A DNA stretch of 64,000 nucleotides from an uncultured Prevotella sp. (lineage in GTDB: Bacteria > Bacteroidota > Bacteroidia > Bacteroidales > Bacteroidaceae), in the NCBI GenBank assembly GCA_900322035.1, contig ONYL01000009.1, forward strand, positions 1 through 64,000, given 5' to 3'. The position numbers were made by a program, and so were the translations under genes. Position 1 is the stretch's first letter; every line of letters begins with the position of its first letter. The notes beneath the pieces were generated by a model. That model made no database searches. It was not told the DNA's origin and was given only the letters and a program-made list of their open reading frames with translations. Shown piece after piece: positions 37,011 to 46,120 of this stretch.

Positions 37011-39959
37011 CTATTCGAGGCCTTTCTTTTTGCGGTACTCGGTGGGCGTGATGCCACAGACATTCTTGAAGGCGCGCACAAAGTTGGGATAGACATCAAA
37101 TCCGCAGCGAGTGGCCACTTCAGCCATGCTGATCTTGTCGTCCTCGTCCATGATTTTCATGGCTCTCTTAATCTTGACGCGCTGGATGTATGCCACTGGC
37201 GTGGAGCCCGTGACGGCTACCATTTTGCGGTAGAACTGGCTGTTGCTCATGCACATCATCGAGGCGATGAGCGGCACGCTGGTCTCGTGGTTGCCGTTGA
37301 GCTGGGTGAAGACGATGTCGGACACCTTGATGAGGAAACGGAGGTCGGCTTTGCAGGGCTGCTCACTATCGTCCTCGTTGTCCTTGTCCTGGCTCATGAG
37401 TCGTGAGTACTTCTTTTGCAGCAACCGGCGGCTTTCGAGCAGTTTGCTCACCCTGATGCGCAGTTCCTCGGCGTTGAAAGGCTTGGTGAGATAGGCGTCG
37501 GCACCGGCCTCCAAGCCTTTGAGCCGTTCCTCTTCGGTGATTTTGGCAGTGATGATGATGATGGGGATATGATTGGTCACCTCGTTGGCACGCACCTGCC
37601 GGCAGACCTCCAATCCGTCGGTTTCGGGCATCATCAGATCGGTGACGATAAGGTCAGGAACGAGCGACTGCGACTTCTCCAGTCCCTCCCTGCCGTTGGC
37701 AGCATAGAAGATGGCATACTGGCCGGAGAGATGCGAACCGATGTAGGCGGCCACGTCGGGATTGTCCTCGATGATGAGGATCCGGCATTCGTTGCCAGTC
37801 TCTCCACTGTCAGTGGGTATTGTCTCGGATTGGTGTGGCACGACGGGGACCGTCTCGGGTTGCTGTTCCTTTTCCTCTTTTTGTTTGATGTCCTGATGGA
37901 TGGGGAGAGCGATTTGGAAAAGTGTACCTCGCCCCGTCCGGCTTTCCACACTGATGGTGCCTCCCAATTTGTCGATCAATTGTTTCACGAGGGCAAGCCC
38001 GATTCCCGTCCCTATGTTCTGCGTGTCGGTTTCTGCCTGATAGAACGGCTCAAAGATGTGGGCTGCCGTCTCCTTGTCTATTCCCTTCCCGTTGTCGACG
38101 ACGTCGATGCGCAGGCTGTTTCCCTCACGCCATAGCGTGACGCCCACTTTTCCGTATTCAGGCGTAAACTTCATAGAATTGGACAGAAGGTTGTTCATGA
38201 TCTTGTTTACATAGTCGGGCACGAAGTCCATCACCACCGTATCCTTGGCGATGAAGTGGAGGTCGATGTTTCGGCTGCGGGCATAGTCGTTGTAGCTGTC
38301 GACGATCATCTGCAGATAGGCCGTGACATCCCCGTTGCGCCAGTTGGCGTTGCCAGTTTCCGACTTGATCTTGGCCACATCCAACAGTTGGTTGATGAGA
38401 TGGAGCAGGTTGTTGCCCTGGCGGTGGATAGTGAGTGCCTTCTTCTTCGTCGACGTTGAGCACTCCTCATCGTTGGCGAGGTCGTCGCTCAGTCCGATGA
38501 TGAGGGTGAGGGGTGTGCGAAACTCATGGGTGATGTTGGTGAAGAAGCGTTCCCTCATCAGGCTCATCTTTTTCATGAGCCGGTTGTGCCGGCTGCGCAC
38601 CTTGCTGGTGTAGAGGAGCCAGGCGATGACCAACAGCAGCAGTCCCACCAGGACGAGCCCCACGATGAGACTGTAGCGTTTCTCCAATTGGTTCTGGTCG
38701 CGCTGGTGGGCCAGTTCCTCGGTCTTGTATTTCACGTTGAACTGGCTCACTGCCTGCTCCAAGTTGTGCTGATAGATAGAGTCTTTCAGCAGCGAGTAGC
38801 GTCTCAGATGAAGGGCCGCCTCCCTGGGGTTGCTGTCCTTCAAGGCCTCGTAGAGTCCTATCTGCGCCCTGCTCTCGTTGTACTTGTCCTTGAGTTGCGC
38901 GAAAGTCTTGGCAGCCTGGGCGAAGTGGTGGGCCGCCTCAGTGTGGACACCCTTGTGGCAGAGCAGCTCCCCCATTTGGTTTTGGCACACGGCGAGCGAG
39001 GTGTTGTTGCCCGATTTGGCAAGCAGGGGCATGGCCTTCCTCACGTGTGCCTCCGCGTCGGCGTAACGTCCCAGACTCTGCTCGGCCGCTGCCATCTGTG
39101 AGAGTCGGATGCCCATTTTGGCCTTGTTGCCACGTGCCGAGTCGATGACGTAGGCCTGTCGGGCGTCGTTTAGGGCCTGCCGGTCTTTGCCCATGGTGTG
39201 ATGGATTTCGGAAGCCATGCCGTATTGGATGGCCATTCGCGTTGAGTCGTTGAGCTGCCTGCTGTATTTCAGTGCCTCTCTGATGTATTTTTCACCATTG
39301 TCCAGTTGCTTTGCCACGAGGCTGATGCCCGCTAAGGAGTTGAGCGAACTGCTGATGCGGCCCTTGTCGTCCATCTCGCGGCTGATTTCCAGGCTCTTGC
39401 GCACGTGTTCGATAGCGTGGATATAGTCCGACAGTCGGAAATAGAGCAAGCCTGTGATGTGCTCGCAGTCGCTTCTGAGCGTCAGGTCGTGATTGTGACG
39501 GGCCAGGGGCACAGCCTGTTTGCCGTAATGAAGCCCCTTGTCGTAGTCCTGGGTGGCAAAGAAATACTCACTGGCCCAGTACCACACCATGAGGTTCAGA
39601 CTGTCGGGCGGGGTCTCGCGGCATGCCTTGAGCAGACTGTCGGTAAACTCTTCCCTGTATAGGATGCCAAAAATCCGGTTGGCCGTAGCTAACCGTTGCT
39701 GGCCGGTCTGCGTCCCGTATTCGTCGAGCAGCTGCACCATGGTTTTACCGTGGGTGGCCGTGTCGGTGACGACGGTCTGATGCGGTTGTCGGCAGGAGCC
39801 GCCTCCGCTTCTGTCACAGGAGGTCAGCGCCAGGCAAAAGATGAGGATGAGGCTCAACGGCCCCCATAAAGAGCGGGTGGCCGGTTGCCGGAAGACGATC
39901 GTCGTTCGGCTGTGGGAGGATGTTTTGGTGGGGCAGTCGTAAGGGTCGATTCGCATCAT
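37011..39959 (-). CDS. Hybrid two-component system regulator with TPR sensor
   Basis: In this 982-residue protein an N-terminal hydrophobic/lipobox-like stretch (LILIFCLALTSC, ~36-48) is followed by a TPR-like helical sensor (~70-420) and a membrane helix (SLIVGLVLVGLLLLVIAWLL, ~430-450). Next are the histidine kinase HisKA (FFTNITHEFRTPLTLIIGLS, His ~475) and HATPase (NNLLSNSMKFTP, DNGKGID, GTGIGLALVK). A receiver follows (IVTDLMMPETDG, Asp ~773; TKPF), then an AraC output domain (~900-982, NPxF-like PNFVRAFKNVCGITPTEY). All phosphorelay residues are intact. Unlike glycan-sensing HTCS proteins it uses TPRs rather than beta-propellers. Targets are not apparent nearby. Confidence 0.92.
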   Translation of the reverse strand: MMRIDPYDCPTKTSSHSRTTIVFRQPATRSLWGPLSLILIFCLALTSCDRSGGGSCRQPHQTVVTDTATHGKTMVQLLDEYGTQTGQQRLATANRIFGILYREEFTDSLLKACRETPPDSLNLMVWYWASEYFFATQDYDKGLHYGKQAVPLARHNHDLTLRSDCEHITGLLYFRLSDYIHAIEHVRKSLEISREMDDKGRISSSLNSLAGISLVAKQLDNGEKYIREALKYSRQLNDSTRMAIQYGMASEIHHTMGKDRQALNDARQAYVIDSARGNKAKMGIRLSQMAAAEQSLGRYADAEAHVRKAMPLLAKSGNNTSLAVCQNQMGELLCHKGVHTEAAHHFAQAAKTFAQLKDKYNESRAQIGLYEALKDSNPREAALHLRRYSLLKDSIYQHNLEQAVSQFNVKYKTEELAHQRDQNQLEKRYSLIVGLVLVGLLLLVIAWLLYTSKVRSRHNRLMKKMSLMRERFFTNITHEFRTPLTLIIGLSDDLANDEECSTSTKKKALTIHRQGNNLLHLINQLLDVAKIKSETGNANWRNGDVTAYLQMIVDSYNDYARSRNIDLHFIAKDTVVMDFVPDYVNKIMNNLLSNSMKFTPEYGKVGVTLWREGNSLRIDVVDNGKGIDKETAAHIFEPFYQAETDTQNIGTGIGLALVKQLIDKLGGTISVESRTGRGTLFQIALPIHQDIKQKEEKEQQPETVPVVPHQSETIPTDSGETGNECRILIIEDNPDVAAYIGSHLSGQYAIFYAANGREGLEKSQSLVPDLIVTDLMMPETDGLEVCRQVRANEVTNHIPIIIITAKITEEERLKGLEAGADAYLTKPFNAEELRIRVSKLLESRRLLQKKYSRLMSQDKDNEDDSEQPCKADLRFLIKVSDIVFTQLNGNHETSVPLIASMMCMSNSQFYRKMVAVTGSTPVAYIQRVKIKRAMKIMDEDDKISMAEVATRCGFDVYPNFVRAFKNVCGITPTEYRKKKGLE

Positions 39960-39990
39960 ACAGTAGGGTTCTCGGGTGGATGTCTGGGTG

Positions 39991-40021
39991 CAAAGTTAAC
40001 TTTTTTCTTGGATAATCCCAA
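39991..40021 (-). promoter_or_regulatory. Promoter of the hybrid regulator
   Basis: Minus-strand TTGG (40018-40021), 19-base spacer, TAACTTTG (39991-39998). The leader before the ATG is ~25 bases. Confidence 0.8.
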
Positions 40022-40092
40022 GCGGTGTGGCTTTGTTTTTTTTGACTCTGGAGATAATAATGGTAGGATTTTTTTCTGTCAGATGCCCAGCC

Positions 40093-40140
40093 ATTGTGGC
40101 AAACGCCACACAATCAGCTGGCAAACGCCACGGAAGATGG
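40093..40140. repeat. Two 22-base units with GGCAAACGCCAC core
   Basis: GGCAAACGCCAC occurs at 40098-40109 and 40120-40131, exactly 22 bases apart. The first copy is flanked to make the palindrome TGTGGC-AAAC-GCCACA (40095-40110). The second is followed by GGAAGATGG, the same ending as the last unit of the array at 62293-62402. Confidence 0.7.
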
Positions 40141-40294
40141 GCCCGCGATCGGGCTAACTATCATAGCTATATCTTTGGTAACGAGTGATTTGCGTCTTGT
40201 GTATGACGAATAATGATAAGTCTTGGAGATGCAGATCGCACGATATAGATATTTTTTTGACGGATAGCGATAAGGGATGATCGTCTATTTGTCG

Positions 40295-40302
40295 TAACTT
40301 TG
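40295..40302 (+). promoter_or_regulatory. -7 element upstream of the 45-residue gene
   Basis: TAACTTTG matches the consensus exactly. The start codon is ~235 bases downstream, so either the leader is long or another transcript starts here. The rest of 39999-40538 shows only the repeat described and no gene. Confidence 0.5.
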
Positions 40303-40538
40303 CAGCAATGAAATAATCATTGAAAATGCATCTGTTATGAAGTATTTTATTTTTAGCCGTCGAAGCAAACTTGGCGCGTGTCGCCAAAGTTTACCAACCC
40401 ATTCTTTAACTTAATCAATATCTTCTGCTATCTCCGCCAATGCCGCAGAAATGGAATCCTGCCAAATTTCCCCTGCAACACTCTAAGCGGCTGGCGGAGA
40501 ATTTCGATTTTACAATCATAACCATTATTCCAATCCAT

Positions 40539-40676
40539 ATGAAAAGAAAAACATACCAGCCGCCACAAACTGCTGTTGAGGAGTTGGTCACGGGCGCGAC
40601 AGTCCTGACGGCGAGCAGAGAGTCGTCATATCTTGATCCCAAAGACTTGTCACTTTCCGAAAAGATTTGGGATTAA
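40539..40676 (+). CDS. 45-residue small protein, possible peptide precursor
   Basis: The product is MKRKTYQPPQTAVEELVTGA followed by TVLTASRESSYLDPKDLSLS and EKIWD. It has a basic Lys/Tyr/Pro N-terminus, a mid hydrophobic patch and an acidic C-terminus. Bacteroidales genomes contain many ~50-residue proteins starting MK(K)xYxxPxxxxE of unknown role, and this fits that pattern from memory. An in-frame upstream extension to 40440 is not protein-like. It is isolated between the regulator and the metal-efflux genes. Function unknown; it may be a secreted or regulatory peptide. Confidence 0.55.
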   Translation: MKRKTYQPPQTAVEELVTGATVLTASRESSYLDPKDLSLSEKIWD

Positions 40677-40692
40677 CCAGCTCTCGCACCCT

Positions 40693-40941
40693 ATGAGGCA
40701 TCAGCAAGATGACAAGATCAACCGACGTCATAAGCATAACATGAAATTTTTGGACGACCGCTACGAGCTTCTTGAGACCATCAGAACGCTGATCGATGAA
40801 GAGCTCGACCGTCGGTTGGGAGACGGCTTGGGTCGACAGTCCCCCGGTCGGAAGAATCGGGGACTACGGTTCCATGGTCCAAGATACTCCCCCTGCGCGC
40901 TCTGTCGGCGCCTACTCAACTTCTTCCGTCGCCGCCGCTGA
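40693..40941 (+). CDS. Possible small basic protein (82 or 66 aa)
   Basis: The frame opens 16 bases after the 45-residue gene. It reads MRHQQDDKINRRHKHN, then MKFLDDRYELLETIRTLIDE, an amphipathic helix, then a strongly basic Arg-rich tail ending LLNFFRRRR. Starts at 40693 or 40741 are both possible. The helix is plausible as a real product, but the tail is low-complexity. From 40942 to 41207 no gene is visible. Confidence 0.3.
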   Translation: MRHQQDDKINRRHKHNMKFLDDRYELLETIRTLIDEELDRRLGDGLGRQSPGRKNRGLRFHGPRYSPCALCRRLLNFFRRRR

Positions 40942-41207
40942 TGCCAGCTCCACCCTGTTGCCGTTATCATAGCATGCTTTGCAAAGCTGCTTAGCATGAG
41001 CCCTTCTGAGTTTAGAAACAAGTTGTAAAAGAGAGTGATACGGCCGGCAAGGTTGTCCACCTGCTCCCGTGAGCCCTGTTTTTTGACCGGTCTTTTCAGT
41101 TTATTGATAGCTTGGCTGTTTCTTCGCTGCAAATTACATGGCTATAAAAAAATGGGAAAATACGCAAATTTTTTTTTGTAATGTTTCCAAGTTTGAGAAA
41201 GTCTTTG

Positions 41208-41215
41208 TATCTTTG
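41208..41215 (+). promoter_or_regulatory. -7 element of the metal-efflux operon
   Basis: TATCTTTG lies eight bases before the ATG at 41223, so the transcript starts at or next to the start codon. The -33 is not clear. Confidence 0.5.
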
Positions 41216-41222
41216 TAGCAGA

Positions 41223-41606
41223 ATGAAAAAGCGACTGTCCATATTCATGACCGCCTTGGCCATCCTTCTGACGATGGTAGCCGTAGGGATACATCATCAC
41301 CATCATGGCGAGATGATGTATCTTGTGGTGGCAGAATGCAGCAGTCACGCCAATCATGACAAGCCATTGCCGGAGTCTCACGTCCATCACTATTTGGCCT
41401 CTGATGCCGCCAAATTGTTGGCTTCCTGTCATGAGTCCCAGTATCCCGTTCAACATCCTGGGAGTGCAGGCTTTGTGGTTGTGGCACAGGGGCTATTGTT
41501 ATTGCCTATTCATTTTAATAGTTCATATCCCATTCATCCGGACCGAAACTATCTGTCCTGGATACAGCAGAGTAGCGGACTTCGTGGGCCACCTGCTCTA
41601 AAGTGA
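41223..41606 (+). CDS. Small His-rich exported protein (DUF6769-like)
   Basis: The protein has 127 residues from MKKRLSIFMTALAILLTMVA, a signal or anchor sequence. It is followed at once by GIHHHHHGEMMYLVVAECSS and later HANHDKPLPESHVHHYLAS: clusters of His plus Cys suited to binding divalent metals or copper. It precedes the RND metal pump by ~130 bases on the same strand, so a periplasmic metal chaperone or sensor is a reasonable inference. The start at 41181 is rejected because the promoter overlaps it. I recall this family beside CusA-type pumps in Bacteroidetes. Confidence 0.75.
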   Translation: MKKRLSIFMTALAILLTMVAVGIHHHHHGEMMYLVVAECSSHANHDKPLPESHVHHYLASDAAKLLASCHESQYPVQHPGSAGFVVVAQGLLLLPIHFNSSYPIHPDRNYLSWIQQSSGLRGPPALK

Positions 41607-41738
41607 ATTCCTATTTTTTTCTCTTCCCTGATTCATTAACGCCAGCAAAGTGCCAAGTGCGCTTGCCTGGCTTTAATGGGGCCGTCGTGTACGTGTGGGA
41701 AGAATACCTATCTCCATTACCTAATTTTATTACCCAGC

Positions 41739-44700
41739 ATGATTAGAAAAATCATTGAATATTCCATCAAGCATAAGTTGATGGTGGCCCTGCTTGTTGT
41801 CACCATTATCATTGGAGGACTTTGGGCCATGAAGACCATCAGCGTGGACTCCACGCCCGACATCACCAACAATCAGGTGCAGGTGATCACCGTGGCGCAA
41901 AATCTTTCAACTACCGATATCGAACAGTTTATCACCTATCCCGTGGAAATGGCCATGGCCAACCTGCCCGGCGTGGAAGACGTGCGCAGCGTGTCGCGCT
42001 TCGGTCTCTCGCTCGTCACGGTGATTTTCAAGGACAATATGGGCACTTATCTTCCCCGCCAGCTCGTGCAGGAAAAGTTAAGCACCGTCAGCGAGGAGAT
42101 TCCCGAAGGAATGGGCAGTCCCGAGATGGGACCCATCACCACCGGACTGGGCGAAATCTATCTCTACAGTCTGCAGGCCGACACCGCACTCTACACGCCC
42201 CAGCAGTTGCGCACCATCCAAGACTGGACCGTGCGCCGCCAGTTGTCGATGATCCCCGGGGTGGTAGAGGTGAACTCCATGGGCGGAAGCATCAAGCAGT
42301 ATGAGATTGCTTTCTCGCCCGACCGGCTCAATGCCGCTGGCGTGAGCATCGCCCAAATCTTCGAGGCTCTGAAGAAGAATAATGTCAACACGGGTGGCGC
42401 CTATATCGAGCGCGACCATCAGAGTCATTTCATCCGCGGAGAAGGCGTGGTGAAGAATATAGACGACATCAAAAACATCGTGGTGAAAAACATGCCCGAT
42501 GGTATGCCCGTGACGGTGGGCGACGTTGTCGACGACGTGAAGTACGGCAGCCAGGTGCGCTATGGCGCCTTCACCCAAGACGGTCACGAGGCCGTGGGCG
42601 GTGCCATCATGATGCTCAAGGGCTCAAACAGTTCCAAGGTGATCGACGATGTGAAGAAGCGCGTGGCCGAAGTGCAGCGCACGTTGCCGCCCGGAGTGCG
42701 CATTGTGCCCTTCCTCGACCGGAGCGACCTCATCCAGCGCACCACCTCCACCATCGCCCGCAACCTCATAGAGGGCGCCCTCATCGTGGTGTTTGTGCTT
42801 GTAGTGCTCCTGGGCAGCATCCGCGGTGGCATCATCACCGCCTCGCTCATTCCCCTGTCGTTGCTCTTTGCCTTCATCCTCATGCGCCTCACCGGAGTGT
42901 GGGCCAACCTAATGAGCCTTGGAGCCATCGACTTCGGTATCATTGTCGATGGAGCGGTGATCATTGTGGAGGGAACCGTGCACGAGCTGGAACATTATCT
43001 CAAGACCACCGGCTATGGCAAGAGCGCCATCTCCCAGTCCACCGTCAACAGGCTCACTGGCAAGGCGGCAGGCGGAATGATGCACTCAGCCTTCTTCGGC
43101 CAGATCATCATCCTGCTGGTCTTCACCCCCATTCTCTTTCTCTCGGGCGTGAGCGGCAAGATGTTCCAGCCCATGGCCTTCACCTTTGCCTACGCCCTTG
43201 CCGGAGCCATCCTGCTCTGTCTTACCTACGTGCCAATGATGACCGCCGTGCTCAATGGTCCCACCGTGAGCCGTTGGCAGTGGCTGCGCTGGGCTGAGCA
43301 TCAGACCGTGAAGTTGAGCCGTTGGATCATGCGCGTCGTGTATCTGCTCTATCGTCCCGCCCTGCGCTTCTCCCTGAAGCACAAAACCACCGTCATCGCC
43401 CTCACGCTGGCCATATTCACCGGCACGGCGGTACTCTTCCAGCGCATGGGCGGCGAGTTTATCCCCAGCTTAGATGAGGGCGACATCGCCTTTCAGCTCT
43501 TCCTCCGTCCGGGCAGCTCACTCTCAGAGACCGTGAAGCGGGAGACGGAAGTGGAGCGCGTGTTGCTCAAAGAGTTTCCCGAGGTAAAGACCGTTTGCGG
43601 ACGCATCGGCGTGTCCGCGGTGCCCAACGATCCTATGGGAATGGACTTCACCGACAGTTTTATCATCTTGGAAAAAGACAAGAGCAAGTGGAAGACAGCC
43701 AAGGACAAGAAAGAACTGCTCGCCAAGATCGAAGCCAGGCTCGCCCAGATTCCCGGCATCACCTGTGCCTTCAGTCAGCCCGTGGAGCTGCGCACCAATG
43801 AGCTCATGACCGGTATCCGTGAGGACGTGGCCGTGAAAGTGTACGGAGAGAATCTCGACACCCTCAATGCCATCGGCCAGAAGTTAGAGCATATTATCTC
43901 CGAGATTCCCGGAGCCAAGGATGTGGCCATGGAGCGCACGTCGGGATTGCCTCAGATCACGGTGAAATACGACCGGCAACGTCTGGCCCAGTATGGGCTC
44001 GACGTGGAGAAGCTCAACCAGTATATCAGTACAGCCTTTGCCGGAGGCTATGCCGGAGAAGTGTTTGAGGGCGAGAAACGATTTGCCCTCGTGCTGCGTC
44101 TCGACGACAAGGATCGCCGGAGTATCAACGACCTGCGCGATCTGTTGGTGGATCTGCCCAACGGCTATCAGATCCCCATGAGCGAGTTGGCCTCCATCGA
44201 TTACCAGCCAGCGCCTATGCAGATCTCCCGCGACGGAGCCTCACGTCGCGTGTATGTGGGCTTGAATGCCCGCGGCCGCGACATCGCCTCAGTGGTGGCC
44301 GACATCGACCAGGCCATAAAAGACCAACTGACCTTGCCTTCCGGCTACCGTATCACTTACGATGGCTCCTTCAAGAACTTGCAGGAAGCCACCTCGCGCA
44401 TGGCCGTGGTAGTGCCCGTGGCCCTCGTCATCATCTTCCTGCTGCTCTATTTCGCGCTGAAGTCGGTGGTTGAGGCCCTGATGATCTATGTGGCCGTGCC
44501 CCTCGCCACCCTCGGCGGCGTGATCGCGCTCGTGGTGCGTGGCATGCCTTTCAGTATATCAGCCGGTGTGGGATTCATCGTGTTGAGCGGCGTGGCCGTA
44601 CTCAACGGACTGGTACTCATCAACCGCTTCAACGCACTTGAGCAAGAAGGCATGAGCAATATCGTACGCCGCATCTATTGTGGCACCCACGAACGTTTGC

Positions 44701-46088
44701 GCCCCATCATGCTTACCGCCGCCGCGGCCATGCTGGGCTTCCTGCCCATGGCCATCAGCGCTTCGGCAGGCGCAGAGGTGCAGCGTCCGCTGGCCACTGT
44801 AGTGATAGGAGGACTCTTCACCTCCACCATGCTCACACTGGTGCTGCTGCCCGTACTGTATGCCGTGCTGAAAGGACGAAAACAAAGCAACAACAACCCC
44901 CAAACCCCCAACCTTATGCGAAAGACCCTTACCACCATCATCGTCGCGGCTTCCATTCTTCCCCTGCAGGCCCAGCAACGCATCTCGCTCGACGAAGCCC
45001 TCGTCAAAGCCCGCCGTGACTATCCCGCCCTCCGGGCCAGCCGGCTGCAGGCCGCCGAGGCGCAAACGCTCACCCATTCGGCCCATGCGTTTGGCGACTT
45101 GGAACTCAGTGGAGGAGGAGAGGAGATCGGCCACAACAATGATGCCGTATACACCTTGGCCCGTGTCCGGCAGAACCTCGATCCCTTCGGAGCTGCCGGT
45201 ATGCGTCGCAGACTGAAGGCGCAGGCTGCCGTGGCACAGGCCGAGACCGGTGTGAGAGAAAGAGAACTCTCCCGACAAGTTTGCGCCGACTATATCAACG
45301 ACTATGCCGCCCGCCTGCGGTATGACAACATGCTGCGCATGGACTCGCTCTATGCCGACTTCTCCCATGTGGCCAAGTTGCGTTACGATGCCCAGGATAT
45401 CTCTCTGCTGGAATATCAGACAGCACTCAACCGCAGTCAGCAGGTGAGCCTGGCTCTGCGCGAGGCCGCAAAAGATCTTCAGACAGCCCACCTCAACCTG
45501 AGCCGTTGGCTGTCGGCCGATACCGTCTATGCTGCCTCAGATATGGATGAGCACCTCGACGCCTCCCGCCTGATAGGCCAAGCCGAGCATCCCACAACAG
45601 TATTAGGTCGACAGCTGATGGGGCTCTCCGAGGCTGCTGTGGGTGAGGCAAAGGCGCTGCGGCTCCCTAAGTTCTTCGTGGAGGCCGGTACCCAGCGCAT
45701 CGGCAGCCGCAACGGTTATTATGCCTGGCAGGTGGGCTTGAGCATCCCTATCGCCGTGGGATCCGGCAAGGCCACGGTGAAAGCCGCACGCATCGCTGCC
45801 GAGCAGGCGCAGGCCAATGCTGAGGACGCTGCCCGCCAATTGGCTAACAGACGAAAAACGCTGATGGCCGACTACGGCAAATACCGCGAGAGCACCGACT
45901 ACTATCGTCAGCACGCACTCCCCCTCGCCAGAGAACAGCGGCGCATGGCTGCCATGTCATACAAAGCGGGAAGTGTGGGCTACCTTGACTTTATACAGGC
46001 TGTCGACGACGCGCTCTCCACAGAGATGAGCTATGTGGAAACGCTCACCAAGCTCCTTGAGTCGAAATACAACCTTATCTATTATTAA
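41739..46088 (+). CDS. Heavy-metal RND efflux pump fused to TolC-like outer-membrane factor
   Basis: This single 1449-codon frame encodes two proteins' worth of sequence. Residues 1-~1045 are a CusA/CzcA (HME-RND) pump: TM1 MVALLVVTIIIGGLWAM, the periplasmic porter domains, and the TM4 proton-relay motif SLGAIDFGIIVDGAVIIVEG. After a short Asn/Pro linker, M1060 starts an OMF with its own signal-like MRKTLTTIIVAASILPLQAQ and the TolC pattern ISLDEALVKARRDYPALRAS ... KYNLIYY. Known Bacteroidetes pumps show this fusion. Internal initiation at 44916 is the alternative. It exports Cu/Ag or Zn/Co/Cd with the adaptor that follows; the metal is undecided. Confidence 0.9.
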   Translation: MIRKIIEYSIKHKLMVALLVVTIIIGGLWAMKTISVDSTPDITNNQVQVITVAQNLSTTDIEQFITYPVEMAMANLPGVEDVRSVSRFGLSLVTVIFKDNMGTYLPRQLVQEKLSTVSEEIPEGMGSPEMGPITTGLGEIYLYSLQADTALYTPQQLRTIQDWTVRRQLSMIPGVVEVNSMGGSIKQYEIAFSPDRLNAAGVSIAQIFEALKKNNVNTGGAYIERDHQSHFIRGEGVVKNIDDIKNIVVKNMPDGMPVTVGDVVDDVKYGSQVRYGAFTQDGHEAVGGAIMMLKGSNSSKVIDDVKKRVAEVQRTLPPGVRIVPFLDRSDLIQRTTSTIARNLIEGALIVVFVLVVLLGSIRGGIITASLIPLSLLFAFILMRLTGVWANLMSLGAIDFGIIVDGAVIIVEGTVHELEHYLKTTGYGKSAISQSTVNRLTGKAAGGMMHSAFFGQIIILLVFTPILFLSGVSGKMFQPMAFTFAYALAGAILLCLTYVPMMTAVLNGPTVSRWQWLRWAEHQTVKLSRWIMRVVYLLYRPALRFSLKHKTTVIALTLAIFTGTAVLFQRMGGEFIPSLDEGDIAFQLFLRPGSSLSETVKRETEVERVLLKEFPEVKTVCGRIGVSAVPNDPMGMDFTDSFIILEKDKSKWKTAKDKKELLAKIEARLAQIPGITCAFSQPVELRTNELMTGIREDVAVKVYGENLDTLNAIGQKLEHIISEIPGAKDVAMERTSGLPQITVKYDRQRLAQYGLDVEKLNQYISTAFAGGYAGEVFEGEKRFALVLRLDDKDRRSINDLRDLLVDLPNGYQIPMSELASIDYQPAPMQISRDGASRRVYVGLNARGRDIASVVADIDQAIKDQLTLPSGYRITYDGSFKNLQEATSRMAVVVPVALVIIFLLLYFALKSVVEALMIYVAVPLATLGGVIALVVRGMPFSISAGVGFIVLSGVAVLNGLVLINRFNALEQEGMSNIVRRIYCGTHERLRPIMLTAAAAMLGFLPMAISASAGAEVQRPLATVVIGGLFTSTMLTLVLLPVLYAVLKGRKQSNNNPQTPNLMRKTLTTIIVAASILPLQAQQRISLDEALVKARRDYPALRASRLQAAEAQTLTHSAHAFGDLELSGGGEEIGHNNDAVYTLARVRQNLDPFGAAGMRRRLKAQAAVAQAETGVRERELSRQVCADYINDYAARLRYDNMLRMDSLYADFSHVAKLRYDAQDISLLEYQTALNRSQQVSLALREAAKDLQTAHLNLSRWLSADTVYAASDMDEHLDASRLIGQAEHPTTVLGRQLMGLSEAAVGEAKALRLPKFFVEAGTQRIGSRNGYYAWQVGLSIPIAVGSGKATVKAARIAAEQAQANAEDAARQLANRRKTLMADYGKYRESTDYYRQHALPLAREQRRMAAMSYKAGSVGYLDFIQAVDDALSTEMSYVETLTKLLESKYNLIYY

Positions 46089-46120
46089 TGATCCATACAA
46101 CAATTAAACAGAATAAGACA

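Noticed and set aside
36587..37099. Pro/Ser/Leu-rich minus-strand frame across the purine tract
   Set aside because: A by-product of low-complexity GGGCGAG repeats.
40154..40387. 77-codon minus-strand frame between the regulator and the 45-residue gene
   Set aside because: Passes through the region with the plus-strand promoter, has no domain, and its composition is not protein-like.
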